DNA of 64,000 nucleotides from Amycolatopsis oliviviridis. Its GTDB lineage: Bacteria > Actinomycetota > Actinomycetes > Mycobacteriales > Pseudonocardiaceae. The stretch spans positions 372,001 through 436,000 of the forward strand of contig NZ_BNAY01000005.1 of assembly GCF_014654365.1 (NCBI RefSeq), written 5' to 3'. The translations under genes and the position numbers were made by a program. Shown here piece by piece: positions 33,863 through 43,542 of the stretch (position 1 is its first letter; each line of letters opens with the position of its first letter). Below the pieces are notes generated by a model that searched no databases, had not been told where the DNA came from, and saw only the letters and a list, made by a program, of their open reading frames with translations.

Positions 33863-34215
33863 GCGGTGACGATCGCGGCGTCGCGACCGCGTGGACCGCC
33901 TCGATCGTCGCGGTCCTGATCTGCGCGGCGGCGTTCACCTTCTGGATCGGGGCCGCCGCGACGACCCGGCACCGCACCGAGGCCGCCGCCGATCTGGCGG
34001 CGCTCGCCGCGGCGTCGCACGCGGCCGACGGACCCGGCGCGGCCTGCGACCGGGCGCGGCAGGTCGCCGTCCGGATGGCGGTCACCCTGCTGACTTGTCG
34101 GTGGGAGCGAGGCGACGCCCTGGTCGAGGTGCGGTCGGAGCCGTCGGGACGGCCGGCGGTCACCGGACGGGCGGAGGCGCGGGCCCGGGCGGGCCCGGTC
34201 AGCCGCCCACCGTGA
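33859..34215 (+). CDS. Second TadE-like / Rv3654c-like secreted pseudopilin
   Basis: 118 residues from GTG 33859 (GTGA overlap). DDRGVATAWTASIVAVLICAAAFTFWIGAAATTRHRTEAAADLAALAAASHA is the helicase/secretion neighbourhood TadE-like form (Rv3654c type). One cysteine pair (AACDRAR, LLTCRW) may form a disulphide outside the membrane. Last gene of the tad operon; no prepilin peptidase is present in the window. Confidence 0.82.
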   Translation: MSGDDRGVATAWTASIVAVLICAAAFTFWIGAAATTRHRTEAAADLAALAAASHAADGPGAACDRARQVAVRMAVTLLTCRWERGDALVEVRSEPSGRPAVTGRAEARARAGPVSRPP

Positions 34216-34632
34216 CGGGCGTCGCACGGTGAACGGTCGTCCAGCGGTGACCGGCCGGTTGTACGCGTGAGTAACCGCCGGGCGCGAGCAGCGGTCGTTG
34301 ACGCGCGGCGAGCGGTCGAAGTCATGATCAGCGCTCCGCCGAACGGTCGGGTACCGCCGGCCGTGAGCACGGTCACAGGGGCATGGATGCCCAGCTCGGC
34401 TGCGACGAACGGCTTCGAAGCGGTCGGGCACGCCCGTTAATCGGACGTCCGGCATTCGGTCCGTCCTGTCGGACTACCGCGCGTTCATCGCTAAGTAACG
34501 GCCGGTTGTCGCGTGAGGTCTTCTCCCGATGTGCAACTTGCCGTTTATTGAGATGTGCGCCACCTCGAGAAGGTCGCCGGGTGGCGGCGCAGGACACACA
34601 CAGGACAGAGTTGACCTGAGGCAGGGACAGTA
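34216..34632. other. 417-base gap with repeated CGGTCG words
   Basis: No gene. ACGGTCG or GCGGTCG occurs at about 34229, 34290, 34310, 34342 and 34419, mostly preceded by GA or AG, with related GCGGTGACCGG near 34242. The spacing is irregular. The right end holds the promoter of the prim-pol gene. Confidence 0.5.
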
Positions 34633-35259
34633 ATGTTGGACGCGAATTGGCCGGACAGCTGGCGGGGCGCCTTCCGCATCGAGATGCGGGCGGAGGCGAT
34701 CGGCCTCGCGTGGCGTGGCTGGCCGGTGCTCCCGGGTGCGGAGCCCGCCGCGATCACCGCGGAAGGTGACGACCTTACCTGGCGGCGTCCCGTCCCTGCC
34801 CAGGACAACTGGCGTGAACTGACCGAGGCCCACCCGCACGACGTCGCCACCTGGTTCGGCGACGACACGCACAGCCTCCTCGTGGCCACCGGCACCGTGC
34901 TGGACGCCATCGAGGTCGACGACGAACTCGGCAAGGCCGCCGCCCGGCTGCTGCGCGCCACCGGCCACCCGGCCCCGATCGTCGCGATGCCGAACGGCCG
35001 CTGGCTGTTCCTCACCACCGTCGCCACGAGCATCCCGCGTGAACTGGCCGACCAGGCCTCGATCCAGTGGCACGGCGCGAACGACTACATCCCGTTGCCC
35101 CCGTCGCCGTTCCAGCACGGTGTCGTGCACTGGCGGGTCAAGCCCGAGGTTTGGGGCTGGCAGCTGCCCGAGGCCGCCGAGGTGCACGACGTGCTCGTCC
35201 GTGCGCTGGCCGGTGACCAGGCCGTCGCCCCCGTGGCGAGCCTGACCACCGCCGCCTGA
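34633..35259 (+). CDS. Prim-pol domain protein (bifunctional primase/polymerase N-terminal type)
   Basis: 208 residues from ATG 34633 (AGGGACAG upstream). AEAIGLAWRGWPVLPGAEPAAIT, the WRELTEAHPHDVATWFGDDTHSLLVATG segment and APIVAMPNGRWLFLTT match the N-terminal prim-pol fold (PF09250 type) found as a stand-alone protein in actinomycetes. The catalytic DxD pattern is not obvious (IEVDDEL is the best candidate), so activity is uncertain. It ends 43 bases before the convergent helicase. Confidence 0.75.
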   Translation: MLDANWPDSWRGAFRIEMRAEAIGLAWRGWPVLPGAEPAAITAEGDDLTWRRPVPAQDNWRELTEAHPHDVATWFGDDTHSLLVATGTVLDAIEVDDELGKAAARLLRATGHPAPIVAMPNGRWLFLTTVATSIPRELADQASIQWHGANDYIPLPPSPFQHGVVHWRVKPEVWGWQLPEAAEVHDVLVRALAGDQAVAPVASLTTAA

Positions 35260-35302
35260 TCGGACCCACGAGCTCAACCCACAATTTCATGCCACATCGG
35301 TT

Positions 35303-37774
35303 TCAAACCACCAAGTGGCCTGACTGGGACCCGTGTTGACGCAACGCCCCGAGCACGGTGTCCAGAACGGCCACTGCCCCCGCCTTGTCCAGCGGATCGT
35401 TGCCGTTCCCGCACTTCGGCGACTGGACGCAGGACGGGCAGCCGGCCGGGCACTCGCAGGAAACGATCGCCTCCCGCGTTGCGGCCAGCCAAGGGACAAT
35501 TGCGGCAAACCCGCGATCGGCGAATCCCGCACCCCCGGGATGGCCATCGTGCACGAACACCGTCGCCTCCCCGGTGTCCTCGTGCCACGCGGTAGACACC
35601 CCGCCAATGTCCCAGCGGTCGCAAGTAGCGAACAGCGGTAGCAGGCCGATCGCCGCGTGCTCGGCGGCATGCAGGGCACCGGGGACGCGCGCCGGATCCA
35701 ATCCGGCGCCCGTCCCCGGTGCTCCGCCAAGATCCTCGGTCCCCACCTTGGAGCCTCCGGTCCCCACCGGCTCCAGAACCCCGGTCCCCGACCGATGGCC
35801 CCCGGTCCCCACCACGCCATCGCCCTCGGAAGAACAGAGCAAGTCCGCCGAGATCGTGTACCAGACAGCGCGGGTGTGCAGGCTCTGCTCCGGAAGGTCC
35901 AGCGGCGTCTGGTCCAGCACCTCGCCCGACGGCCGTCTCCGCAAGTAGCCGACCACTTGCGAACTCACCGACACCTCGCCGAGGTTCACCGAGATCCCGC
36001 CGTGCGTCCTGGTCTCTTCGGTGCGCAGCACGCTGATGTCGACGATCTCGCGCGGTGACGTGCTCCAGTCCGGATCCTCGGCGTGCACCAGGGCCAGCCC
36101 TGTCTCCAGATCGAGTTCGTCGACCACATAAGACGAGCCCTGGTGCAGGTACACCGCGCCGGGATGCACCGCGTAGCAGGCGGAACCCGGGTCGACCGTG
36201 CCGAGCATCCGCCCGGAATCGGCCTCCACCACGGCGATCTGCTCGCCGCCGGACCCGCGGATGCCCACCTCGGCGTGCGGCCGGTCGCGCGAAGTCCAGT
36301 ACCAGCCGCTCGTGCGGCGGCGGATGATCTTCTCCTTGACCAGATCCGCGAGCACGGCACGCGCCGCGTCACCACCGAAGGCCGCGACCTCCGGTTCGGT
36401 CAGCGGGAGTTCGGCGATGGCGCAGGCCAGCTGCGGGCCCAGCACATACGGGTTCGACGGGTCGAGGACGGCGGCTTCCACCGGCCTGTCCAGGATCGCG
36501 GCCGGATGGTGCACGAGATAGGTGTCCAGCGGATCGTCGCGGGCCACGAACACGACCAGTGCCGCGTCTCCCGCGCGCCCGGCCCGGCCCGCCTGCTGCC
36601 AGAACGACGCGAGCGTTCCCGGATAACCTGCCAGCACCACCGCGTCCAGCCCGGCGATGTCGACGCCGAGTTCGAGCGCGTTCGTCGTCGCCACGCCGAG
36701 CAGCCGCCCGGAAAGCAGCGCCGCTTCGAGGGCGCGGCGCTCCTCCGGCAGGTACCCGGAGCGGTACGCGGCCACCGATTCCGCCAGCGAACCGTCCACT
36801 TCGGACAGAATGCGTCGCGCGCCGAGCGCAGTCAGCTCCGCGCCCCGCCGGGAACGGACGAACGCCAGCGAGCGAGCGCCCTCGATGACCAGTTCGGCGA
36901 GGATCCGGGAAGCCTCGGCACCCGCCGAACGCCGTACCGGTGCCCCGTTCTCGCCCGAAAGTTCCGACAGCAGCGGGGGCTCCCACAGCGCGACCGTGCG
37001 GGCGCCGCGCGGCGAACCGTCCTCGGTGACCGGGACGCACTCCTGCCCGGAGAGTTTCGACGCGAACGCCGCCGGGTCCGCGGTCGTCGCCGACGCGAGA
37101 ACGAAGACCGGCGAAGCGCCGTAGTACGCCGCGACCCTCCGCAGCCTGCGCAGCAATAGCGCCACGTGGGAACCGAAGACGCCGCGATAGCTGTGGCATT
37201 CGTCGACCACGACGAACGAGAGCCGGCGGAAGAAGCGGGACCAGCGCGCGTGCGACGAGAGGATCCCGCGGTGCAGCATGTCCGGGTTCGTGAACACCCA
37301 GTTCGCGTGCGCGCGGACCCAGTCCCGCTCCTCCAGCGGGGTGTCGCCGTCGAACGACGCCGCACGCGCCTTCTTAATGTCCAAAGAGGACACGGAGCGC
37401 AACTGGTCGGCGCCGAGCGCCTTGGTCGGCGACAGGTACAGCGCCGAAGCCCGCTCGTCCTCGACCAGAGCCGACAGCACCGGCAGCTGGTACGCGAGCG
37501 ACTTGCCCGACGCTGTCCCGGTGGAGATCACGACGTGCTCGCCCTCGCGCGCCAGCGACGCGGCTTCGGCCTGATGCCGCCACGGCGCCTTGACGCCGCT
37601 CGCCTTCAGCGCCTCGACCACTCCGTCCGCCGCCCACTCCGGCCACTCCACCGAATCCGCCTGCCGCGCGGGCAGCTCGGCCACATGGGTGACCGGGTAC
37701 AGCGAAGCCGGGATTCCCGCCGTCGCGCGATCGAGAAGCCGCCGCCCCTTACCGGATTCCGCCGTGCCGTTCAC
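35303..37774 (-). CDS. DEAD/H-box helicase, MrfA/YprA family, with zinc-cysteine C-terminus
   Basis: 823 residues from GTG 37774; TTG 37804 is an alternative. Superfamily 2 motifs: ISTGTASGKSLAYQLP (Walker A), VVVDECHSY (DECH), LASATTADP, TTNALELGVDIAGLDAVV and QQAGRAGRAG. The C-terminal DUF1998 domain ends with four cysteines (CECPAGCPSCVQSPKC) as in MrfA/Hrq1-type DNA-repair helicases. An unusual Gly/Thr-rich insertion near residues 660-700 is encoded by tandem GGTCCCC repeats. Rv3649 is the likely counterpart. Confidence 0.92.
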   Translation of the reverse strand: MNGTAESGKGRRLLDRATAGIPASLYPVTHVAELPARQADSVEWPEWAADGVVEALKASGVKAPWRHQAEAASLAREGEHVVISTGTASGKSLAYQLPVLSALVEDERASALYLSPTKALGADQLRSVSSLDIKKARAASFDGDTPLEERDWVRAHANWVFTNPDMLHRGILSSHARWSRFFRRLSFVVVDECHSYRGVFGSHVALLLRRLRRVAAYYGASPVFVLASATTADPAAFASKLSGQECVPVTEDGSPRGARTVALWEPPLLSELSGENGAPVRRSAGAEASRILAELVIEGARSLAFVRSRRGAELTALGARRILSEVDGSLAESVAAYRSGYLPEERRALEAALLSGRLLGVATTNALELGVDIAGLDAVVLAGYPGTLASFWQQAGRAGRAGDAALVVFVARDDPLDTYLVHHPAAILDRPVEAAVLDPSNPYVLGPQLACAIAELPLTEPEVAAFGGDAARAVLADLVKEKIIRRRTSGWYWTSRDRPHAEVGIRGSGGEQIAVVEADSGRMLGTVDPGSACYAVHPGAVYLHQGSSYVVDELDLETGLALVHAEDPDWSTSPREIVDISVLRTEETRTHGGISVNLGEVSVSSQVVGYLRRRPSGEVLDQTPLDLPEQSLHTRAVWYTISADLLCSSEGDGVVGTGGHRSGTGVLEPVGTGGSKVGTEDLGGAPGTGAGLDPARVPGALHAAEHAAIGLLPLFATCDRWDIGGVSTAWHEDTGEATVFVHDGHPGGAGFADRGFAAIVPWLAATREAIVSCECPAGCPSCVQSPKCGNGNDPLDKAGAVAVLDTVLGALRQHGSQSGHLVV
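35700..35815. repeat. Tandem GGTCCCC repeat inside the helicase gene
   Basis: The word CGGTCCCC (or CCGTCCCCGG) recurs five to six times at 17-27 base spacing and encodes VGTGG/GTG repeats in a loop of the DUF1998 domain. Confidence 0.65.
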
Positions 37775-38095
37775 CTTCGGAAGCTTCGCACAGCGCACCG
37801 ACAAGAACGGGCCGTCGCGCGAGGAGAACGAACGCCGGAACGGCCCCCGGGATGATCGATACAGTGATCAGACTCACAAGGTTACGGAACGTGCGGTGGC
37901 AGGGACGGCTTGCCGCCCGCCATCCCACTACCAATACACTCCCGCAATCCACACCGTCTGTGGCGAGCGTCATGTGAGACGTACCTTGCAGTGCGACTAG
38001 CGTGACATTCGGTTCAGATCCCCATGCCAGCGTCGGCACGCCGGTTCCATCGGCGGATCGTTCGCTGGCCAACGGCGACGTCTCCAGGAGGACGA
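37775..38095. promoter_or_regulatory. Divergent promoter region of the helicase and hppA
   Basis: 321 bases without a gene. It should hold both promoters; GGAGGA just before 38096 is the hppA ribosome site. No clear operator is seen. Confidence 0.5.
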
Positions 38096-40390
<2,295 letters not shown>

Positions 40391-40410
40391 CGCGGTAAAA
40401 GCACCACCCC

Positions 40411-40445
40411 ACTGGGCCCGCCACGTTTCCCGTGGCGGGCCCAGT
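40411..40445 (+). terminator. hppA terminator
   Basis: ACTGGGCCCGCCAC (40411-40424) pairs exactly with 40432-40445 across a 7-base loop, 20 bases after the hppA stop. Confidence 0.85.
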
Positions 40446-40502
40446 GCCGTGCGGAGGCTAATCTCTGCGCGTCACACCGATCCTGATCCGGGGAGTCCCG
40501 CC

Positions 40503-41054
40503 ATGAGGCGTCCGATCATCCTGTTCGCCGCCGCGTTCCTGCTGGCGGGTTGTGCCGGCGCCGAGCCGGTGGCCGTCGCCCCTTCTTCGTCTCCGGCTCC
40601 CGCGGCCGGAGGCTCATGGATGGACGGGTTCTGCGGTTCGCTGATCGACTTCGCCAAGATCGGCGACTTCAAGATGCCCGACGTCGAGCAGGGTGACGTC
40701 GCCAGCGCGCGGAAGGCGATGGACGAGGCCTTCGGGGTGTTCGCGCCCGGTTTCGACAACGCCGTCACCGGCCTGAAAGGACTCGGGCAGGCGCCGAGCG
40801 CGGAAGCCGAAAACGCGCGCAAAAGCATCGTCGACGCGTTGACGCCGATCCGGGACCAGGTCGTCGCCGCGAAGACGAAACTGGACGCCGCGCCGAAGGA
40901 CGACAAGACGGCCGCGGCGGAAGCGGCGGTCAGTTTCCGGCGGATCGGGTCCGACATCAACGACATGCCCGACCCGTTCCAGCAGCTGGAAACGAACGCT
41001 TCGCTGAAGGCGTTGGCCGAGCAGGCCCCGAACTGCAAGAAGCTGCCCTCCTGA
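40503..41054 (+). CDS. Lipoprotein of unknown function (copy 1)
   Basis: 183 residues from ATG 40503 with GGGGAG upstream. Lipoprotein leader with lipobox LLAGC, then a Ser/Pro/Ala linker and an alpha-helical domain beginning WMDGFCGSLIDFA and ending APNCKKLPS; the two cysteines could pair. The layout is the same as in the next gene, so they are tandem paralogues. No function recognised; a surface-anchored helical protein. Confidence 0.8.
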   Translation: MRRPIILFAAAFLLAGCAGAEPVAVAPSSSPAPAAGGSWMDGFCGSLIDFAKIGDFKMPDVEQGDVASARKAMDEAFGVFAPGFDNAVTGLKGLGQAPSAEAENARKSIVDALTPIRDQVVAAKTKLDAAPKDDKTAAAEAAVSFRRIGSDINDMPDPFQQLETNASLKALAEQAPNCKKLPS

Positions 41055-41158
41055 CCATTCTTTTCGCCACGGTGATCGCCCGGCGATTTGCATTGCCTCC
41101 CGGTATCGGTACCGTCGGGGGCCAGCTGGGAAGTCGTGGAGTTGCGGGAGGTGTTTTC

Positions 41159-41743
41159 GTGCGGCCGCGGTTCACCGTCCTTGCCGCGCTAGCAACAGGT
41201 ATCGGGCTCGGCCTCGCCGGGTGCGGGCAGCAGCCCGCGGTGACTTCCCACGCCAGACAAGAAGGTCTCGCGACGGTCAGCGCGTCGGAGGCCGACCCGA
41301 CCTCCGCCTGGGCGGAGGGGTACTGCGACGCGGCCGGCGGCCTCGTGCGGACGCTGGCGGCGTTGCCCAGCGTCGACCCGAGCACGCCGCAGCAGGCGTC
41401 GCGGACCTCCAATGACCTGATGGCTTCGGTCTCCGAAGGGCTGAAGCGCACCTCCGCCGCGCTAGCGAGCCTCGGCCCGGCCCCGGTCGACGGCGGGGAC
41501 GCCTCGCGGACGGCCGCCGTCGCCCAGCTCGACGGCATCCGGGCCCGCGCCGACGACGTCCGCCGCCGTCTCGAGTCCTCAGCCGACCCCGAGGCGACGA
41601 AAACGGCGCTTCGCGACGCGAGGACCTCCCTCGACGAACTCGACCGCCTCGACCTTCTCAGGGGCCTTAACGACGTGCCTCAGCTCGCTTCGGCGAGCAG
41701 CCGGATCCCGATCTGCCAGGATTTGGTCAAGCAACCGCGCTGA
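41159..41743 (+). CDS. Lipoprotein of unknown function (copy 2)
   Basis: 194 residues from GTG 41159 with GGGAGG six bases upstream. Lipobox LGLAGC; helical domain starting WAEGYCDAAGGLV and ending IPICQDLVKQPR, with cysteines placed as in copy 1. The middle is rich in Ala, Arg and Asp with a DDVRRRLESSADPEATKTALRDARTSLDELDRL coiled-coil-like helix. Function unknown; 104 bases separate the two copies, so each may have its own promoter. Confidence 0.8.
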   Translation: MRPRFTVLAALATGIGLGLAGCGQQPAVTSHARQEGLATVSASEADPTSAWAEGYCDAAGGLVRTLAALPSVDPSTPQQASRTSNDLMASVSEGLKRTSAALASLGPAPVDGGDASRTAAVAQLDGIRARADDVRRRLESSADPEATKTALRDARTSLDELDRLDLLRGLNDVPQLASASSRIPICQDLVKQPR

Positions 41744-41795
41744 GTCATCGTGCCGTCACTGGCCATGACTCGAACTTGTGTTCTATTGTGTCCGG

Positions 41796-42389
41796 GTGGA
41801 CGGGACGATCTCGCTCTTCTCGGCGGAGGCGAGCGGGCCGGGGCTCGCCGACCTCGCCGGGGTGCTGTGCGGGCCCGGGCGGATGACGGGCTTCGGGCGG
41901 ACGGCCGCGCGGCTGTCCGCCGTGGTCGACGAGCCTTGGCGGGCGGGTGCCCTCGCCAGGGAATGCCGTCGGCGCGGTGTCCAGGCGCAGGTCTCGGCCG
42001 CCGAATGCGGGCGGCCGCTCGTGCGGACGCCGTTCCGGGTCGATCTGCTGCCGCTGGAGCAGCGCTGGGCCCGAGGTGAAGACAAGGTCCTGCCGGACGG
42101 GTTCCGGCTCGACGGGGCGATGCTGAGGATGTGGGCGCTGGCGGCGGGCAGCCCGCTGGGCAACGGCTACCTGCTCGCGCTCGATCCGGAGGTGCCGGAG
42201 ACGCATGAACCGCTGATCACGGCACTGGCCCGGCTGGGCGTGCCGGCGAAGGTCCAGAAGGGTGAGGACGCGCTGCTCCGGGTCACCGGACGGCGGCGGC
42301 TCGCGCACGTCCTGGAGCTGATCGGGGACGCGCCCGCCGGTGCGGAGCCGGCTTGGCCGAGTCTGGTGCCGGTGGTGCGCGCCGTCTGA
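41796..42389 (+). CDS. Conserved hypothetical protein, Rv3647c-like
   Basis: 197 residues from GTG 41796, where TATTGT (41784-41789) fits a -10 box 7 bases upstream and would give a leaderless message; GTG 41778 is an alternative. Core segments are GVLCGPGRMTGFGRTAARLSAVVD, LVRTPFRVDLLPLEQRWARGEDKVLP and LRMWALAAGSPLGNGYLLAL. It lies just upstream of topA like M. tuberculosis Rv3647c. The two-part alpha/beta pattern is reminiscent of a homing-endonuclease-like or WhiA-like fold, but I do not claim a function. Confidence 0.75.
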   Translation: MDGTISLFSAEASGPGLADLAGVLCGPGRMTGFGRTAARLSAVVDEPWRAGALARECRRRGVQAQVSAAECGRPLVRTPFRVDLLPLEQRWARGEDKVLPDGFRLDGAMLRMWALAAGSPLGNGYLLALDPEVPETHEPLITALARLGVPAKVQKGEDALLRVTGRRRLAHVLELIGDAPAGAEPAWPSLVPVVRAV

Positions 42390-42399
42390 TCTCACGCAA

Positions 42400-42456
42400 G
42401 TGCGATGAAAGGCCCCTTCATTGCAAATTTCGCCATGAAGGGGCCTTTCATCGCAC
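42400..42456. terminator. Double palindrome / bidirectional terminator
   Basis: Perfect 22-base arms (42400-42421, 42435-42456), core GCGATGAAAGGCCCCTTCAT, 13-base loop, between convergent genes. Very close in sequence to the element at 46452. Confidence 0.85.
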
Positions 42457-42461
42457 GAGGG

Positions 42462-43274
42462 TCAGGGCTTCGGCGCCTTGCAGTCCGGGTTCGCGAGGTT
42501 CAGCTCACTGTGGGAGAGGCAGGAGGTCAGCTGATAGGTCTGTTCCCCGTAGTTGATGCCCTTCCGCACGGTCACCTTCCCGGCGGCGTCGACCTCGCAC
42601 GGGTTGTTCATCGTGCACCGCTGGCCGCTTTCGTTGCCGGTGTTGTTGACGCCGACGACCTTGCCGGTCGAGGTCTCGATGATCGGCGACCCCGAGGTCC
42701 CGCCGATCGTCTTGCACGCCGGGGTGTACCGGATCGAGTCCTTCCAGACCCAGTTCGCCTCGCGCAGCTCGTGGACGAAGCCGTCGATGTTGCAGGAGTA
42801 GATCTTCTTCCAGTACCCGGACACCACGTCCATCGCGACACCCGCCGACGGACGGGTCGGCGAGAGCGTCAAGGGGGCGATACCGTAGGTCGACTGGATC
42901 TTGGAGTAGCTCGTGTTGAGCTGGTACAGCGAGACGTCCGTGTCGGTCATCGTCGCGTAGAGCAGCTTCTTCGCCTTGAGCGTGCCCAGCGACGAACGGC
43001 CGTCCTTGGACAGCAGGCTGAAGGTCCGTGACGAAGGCTGATTGACGATTACTTCTCCCGGGTCCGGGAAGCCTTCTTGCAGGCAATGCCCGTTGGACAG
43101 GACGAGGGCGGGGTCGTCGAGGCTCGCCTCGGGCGGCTTGACCACCGATCCGGAGCAGTTCGACAACGCCACGGTGCCGGCGAAGGTGGTCGTCGCCGCC
43201 TCCGCCGGGGTGGCGCCGACCAGGGCGGATGCGGTCAGCATGGCGAACAGCGTGCCGAGGAGTCGTCGGGTCAC
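42462..43274 (-). CDS. Secreted trypsin-like serine protease
   Basis: 270 residues from GTG 43274 with AAAGGA upstream. Signal peptide RRLLGTLFAMLTASALVGATPAEA. Catalytic triad: VLSNGHCL (His), TDTDVSLYQL (Asp) and GGTSGSPII (Ser). Cysteines in LSNCSG/GHC, YSCN/PACK and RCTMNNPC should form disulphides. It is a small chymotrypsin-fold enzyme active outside the cell; target unknown. Its 3' end faces the Rv3647c-like gene across a palindrome. Confidence 0.9.
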   Translation of the reverse strand: MTRRLLGTLFAMLTASALVGATPAEAATTTFAGTVALSNCSGSVVKPPEASLDDPALVLSNGHCLQEGFPDPGEVIVNQPSSRTFSLLSKDGRSSLGTLKAKKLLYATMTDTDVSLYQLNTSYSKIQSTYGIAPLTLSPTRPSAGVAMDVVSGYWKKIYSCNIDGFVHELREANWVWKDSIRYTPACKTIGGTSGSPIIETSTGKVVGVNNTGNESGQRCTMNNPCEVDAAGKVTVRKGINYGEQTYQLTSCLSHSELNLANPDCKAPKP

Positions 43275-43542
43275 GTGGAGTCCTTTCGGGTCGGCGTGGA
43301 CATCAAGTGAAGCGTTGGCAGAAGGGAGCCACCACCGTCGAACGGAGGGTGTTCACCCCGTCACGCGGTACCCCAGGCGGACGTGTCCGACATCACGTGC
43401 TAGGTGTTGAAAGGAAACATCGACGAGGTCAGCGGCGATGCGCTGGACACACGATCGGCGGCGTGTTGCGCCACCTAGCCGGGGTCCGGGCGGTGCGAGC
43501 GTGCACACTGACGGGTCGAGAGGCGGCGCGAAGGCGCCGAAG

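Noticed and set aside
42405-42470. Peptides with repeated KGPFIA at palindromes (also 46456 and 772)
   Set aside because: They come from translating the double palindromes and recur only because the DNA repeats.
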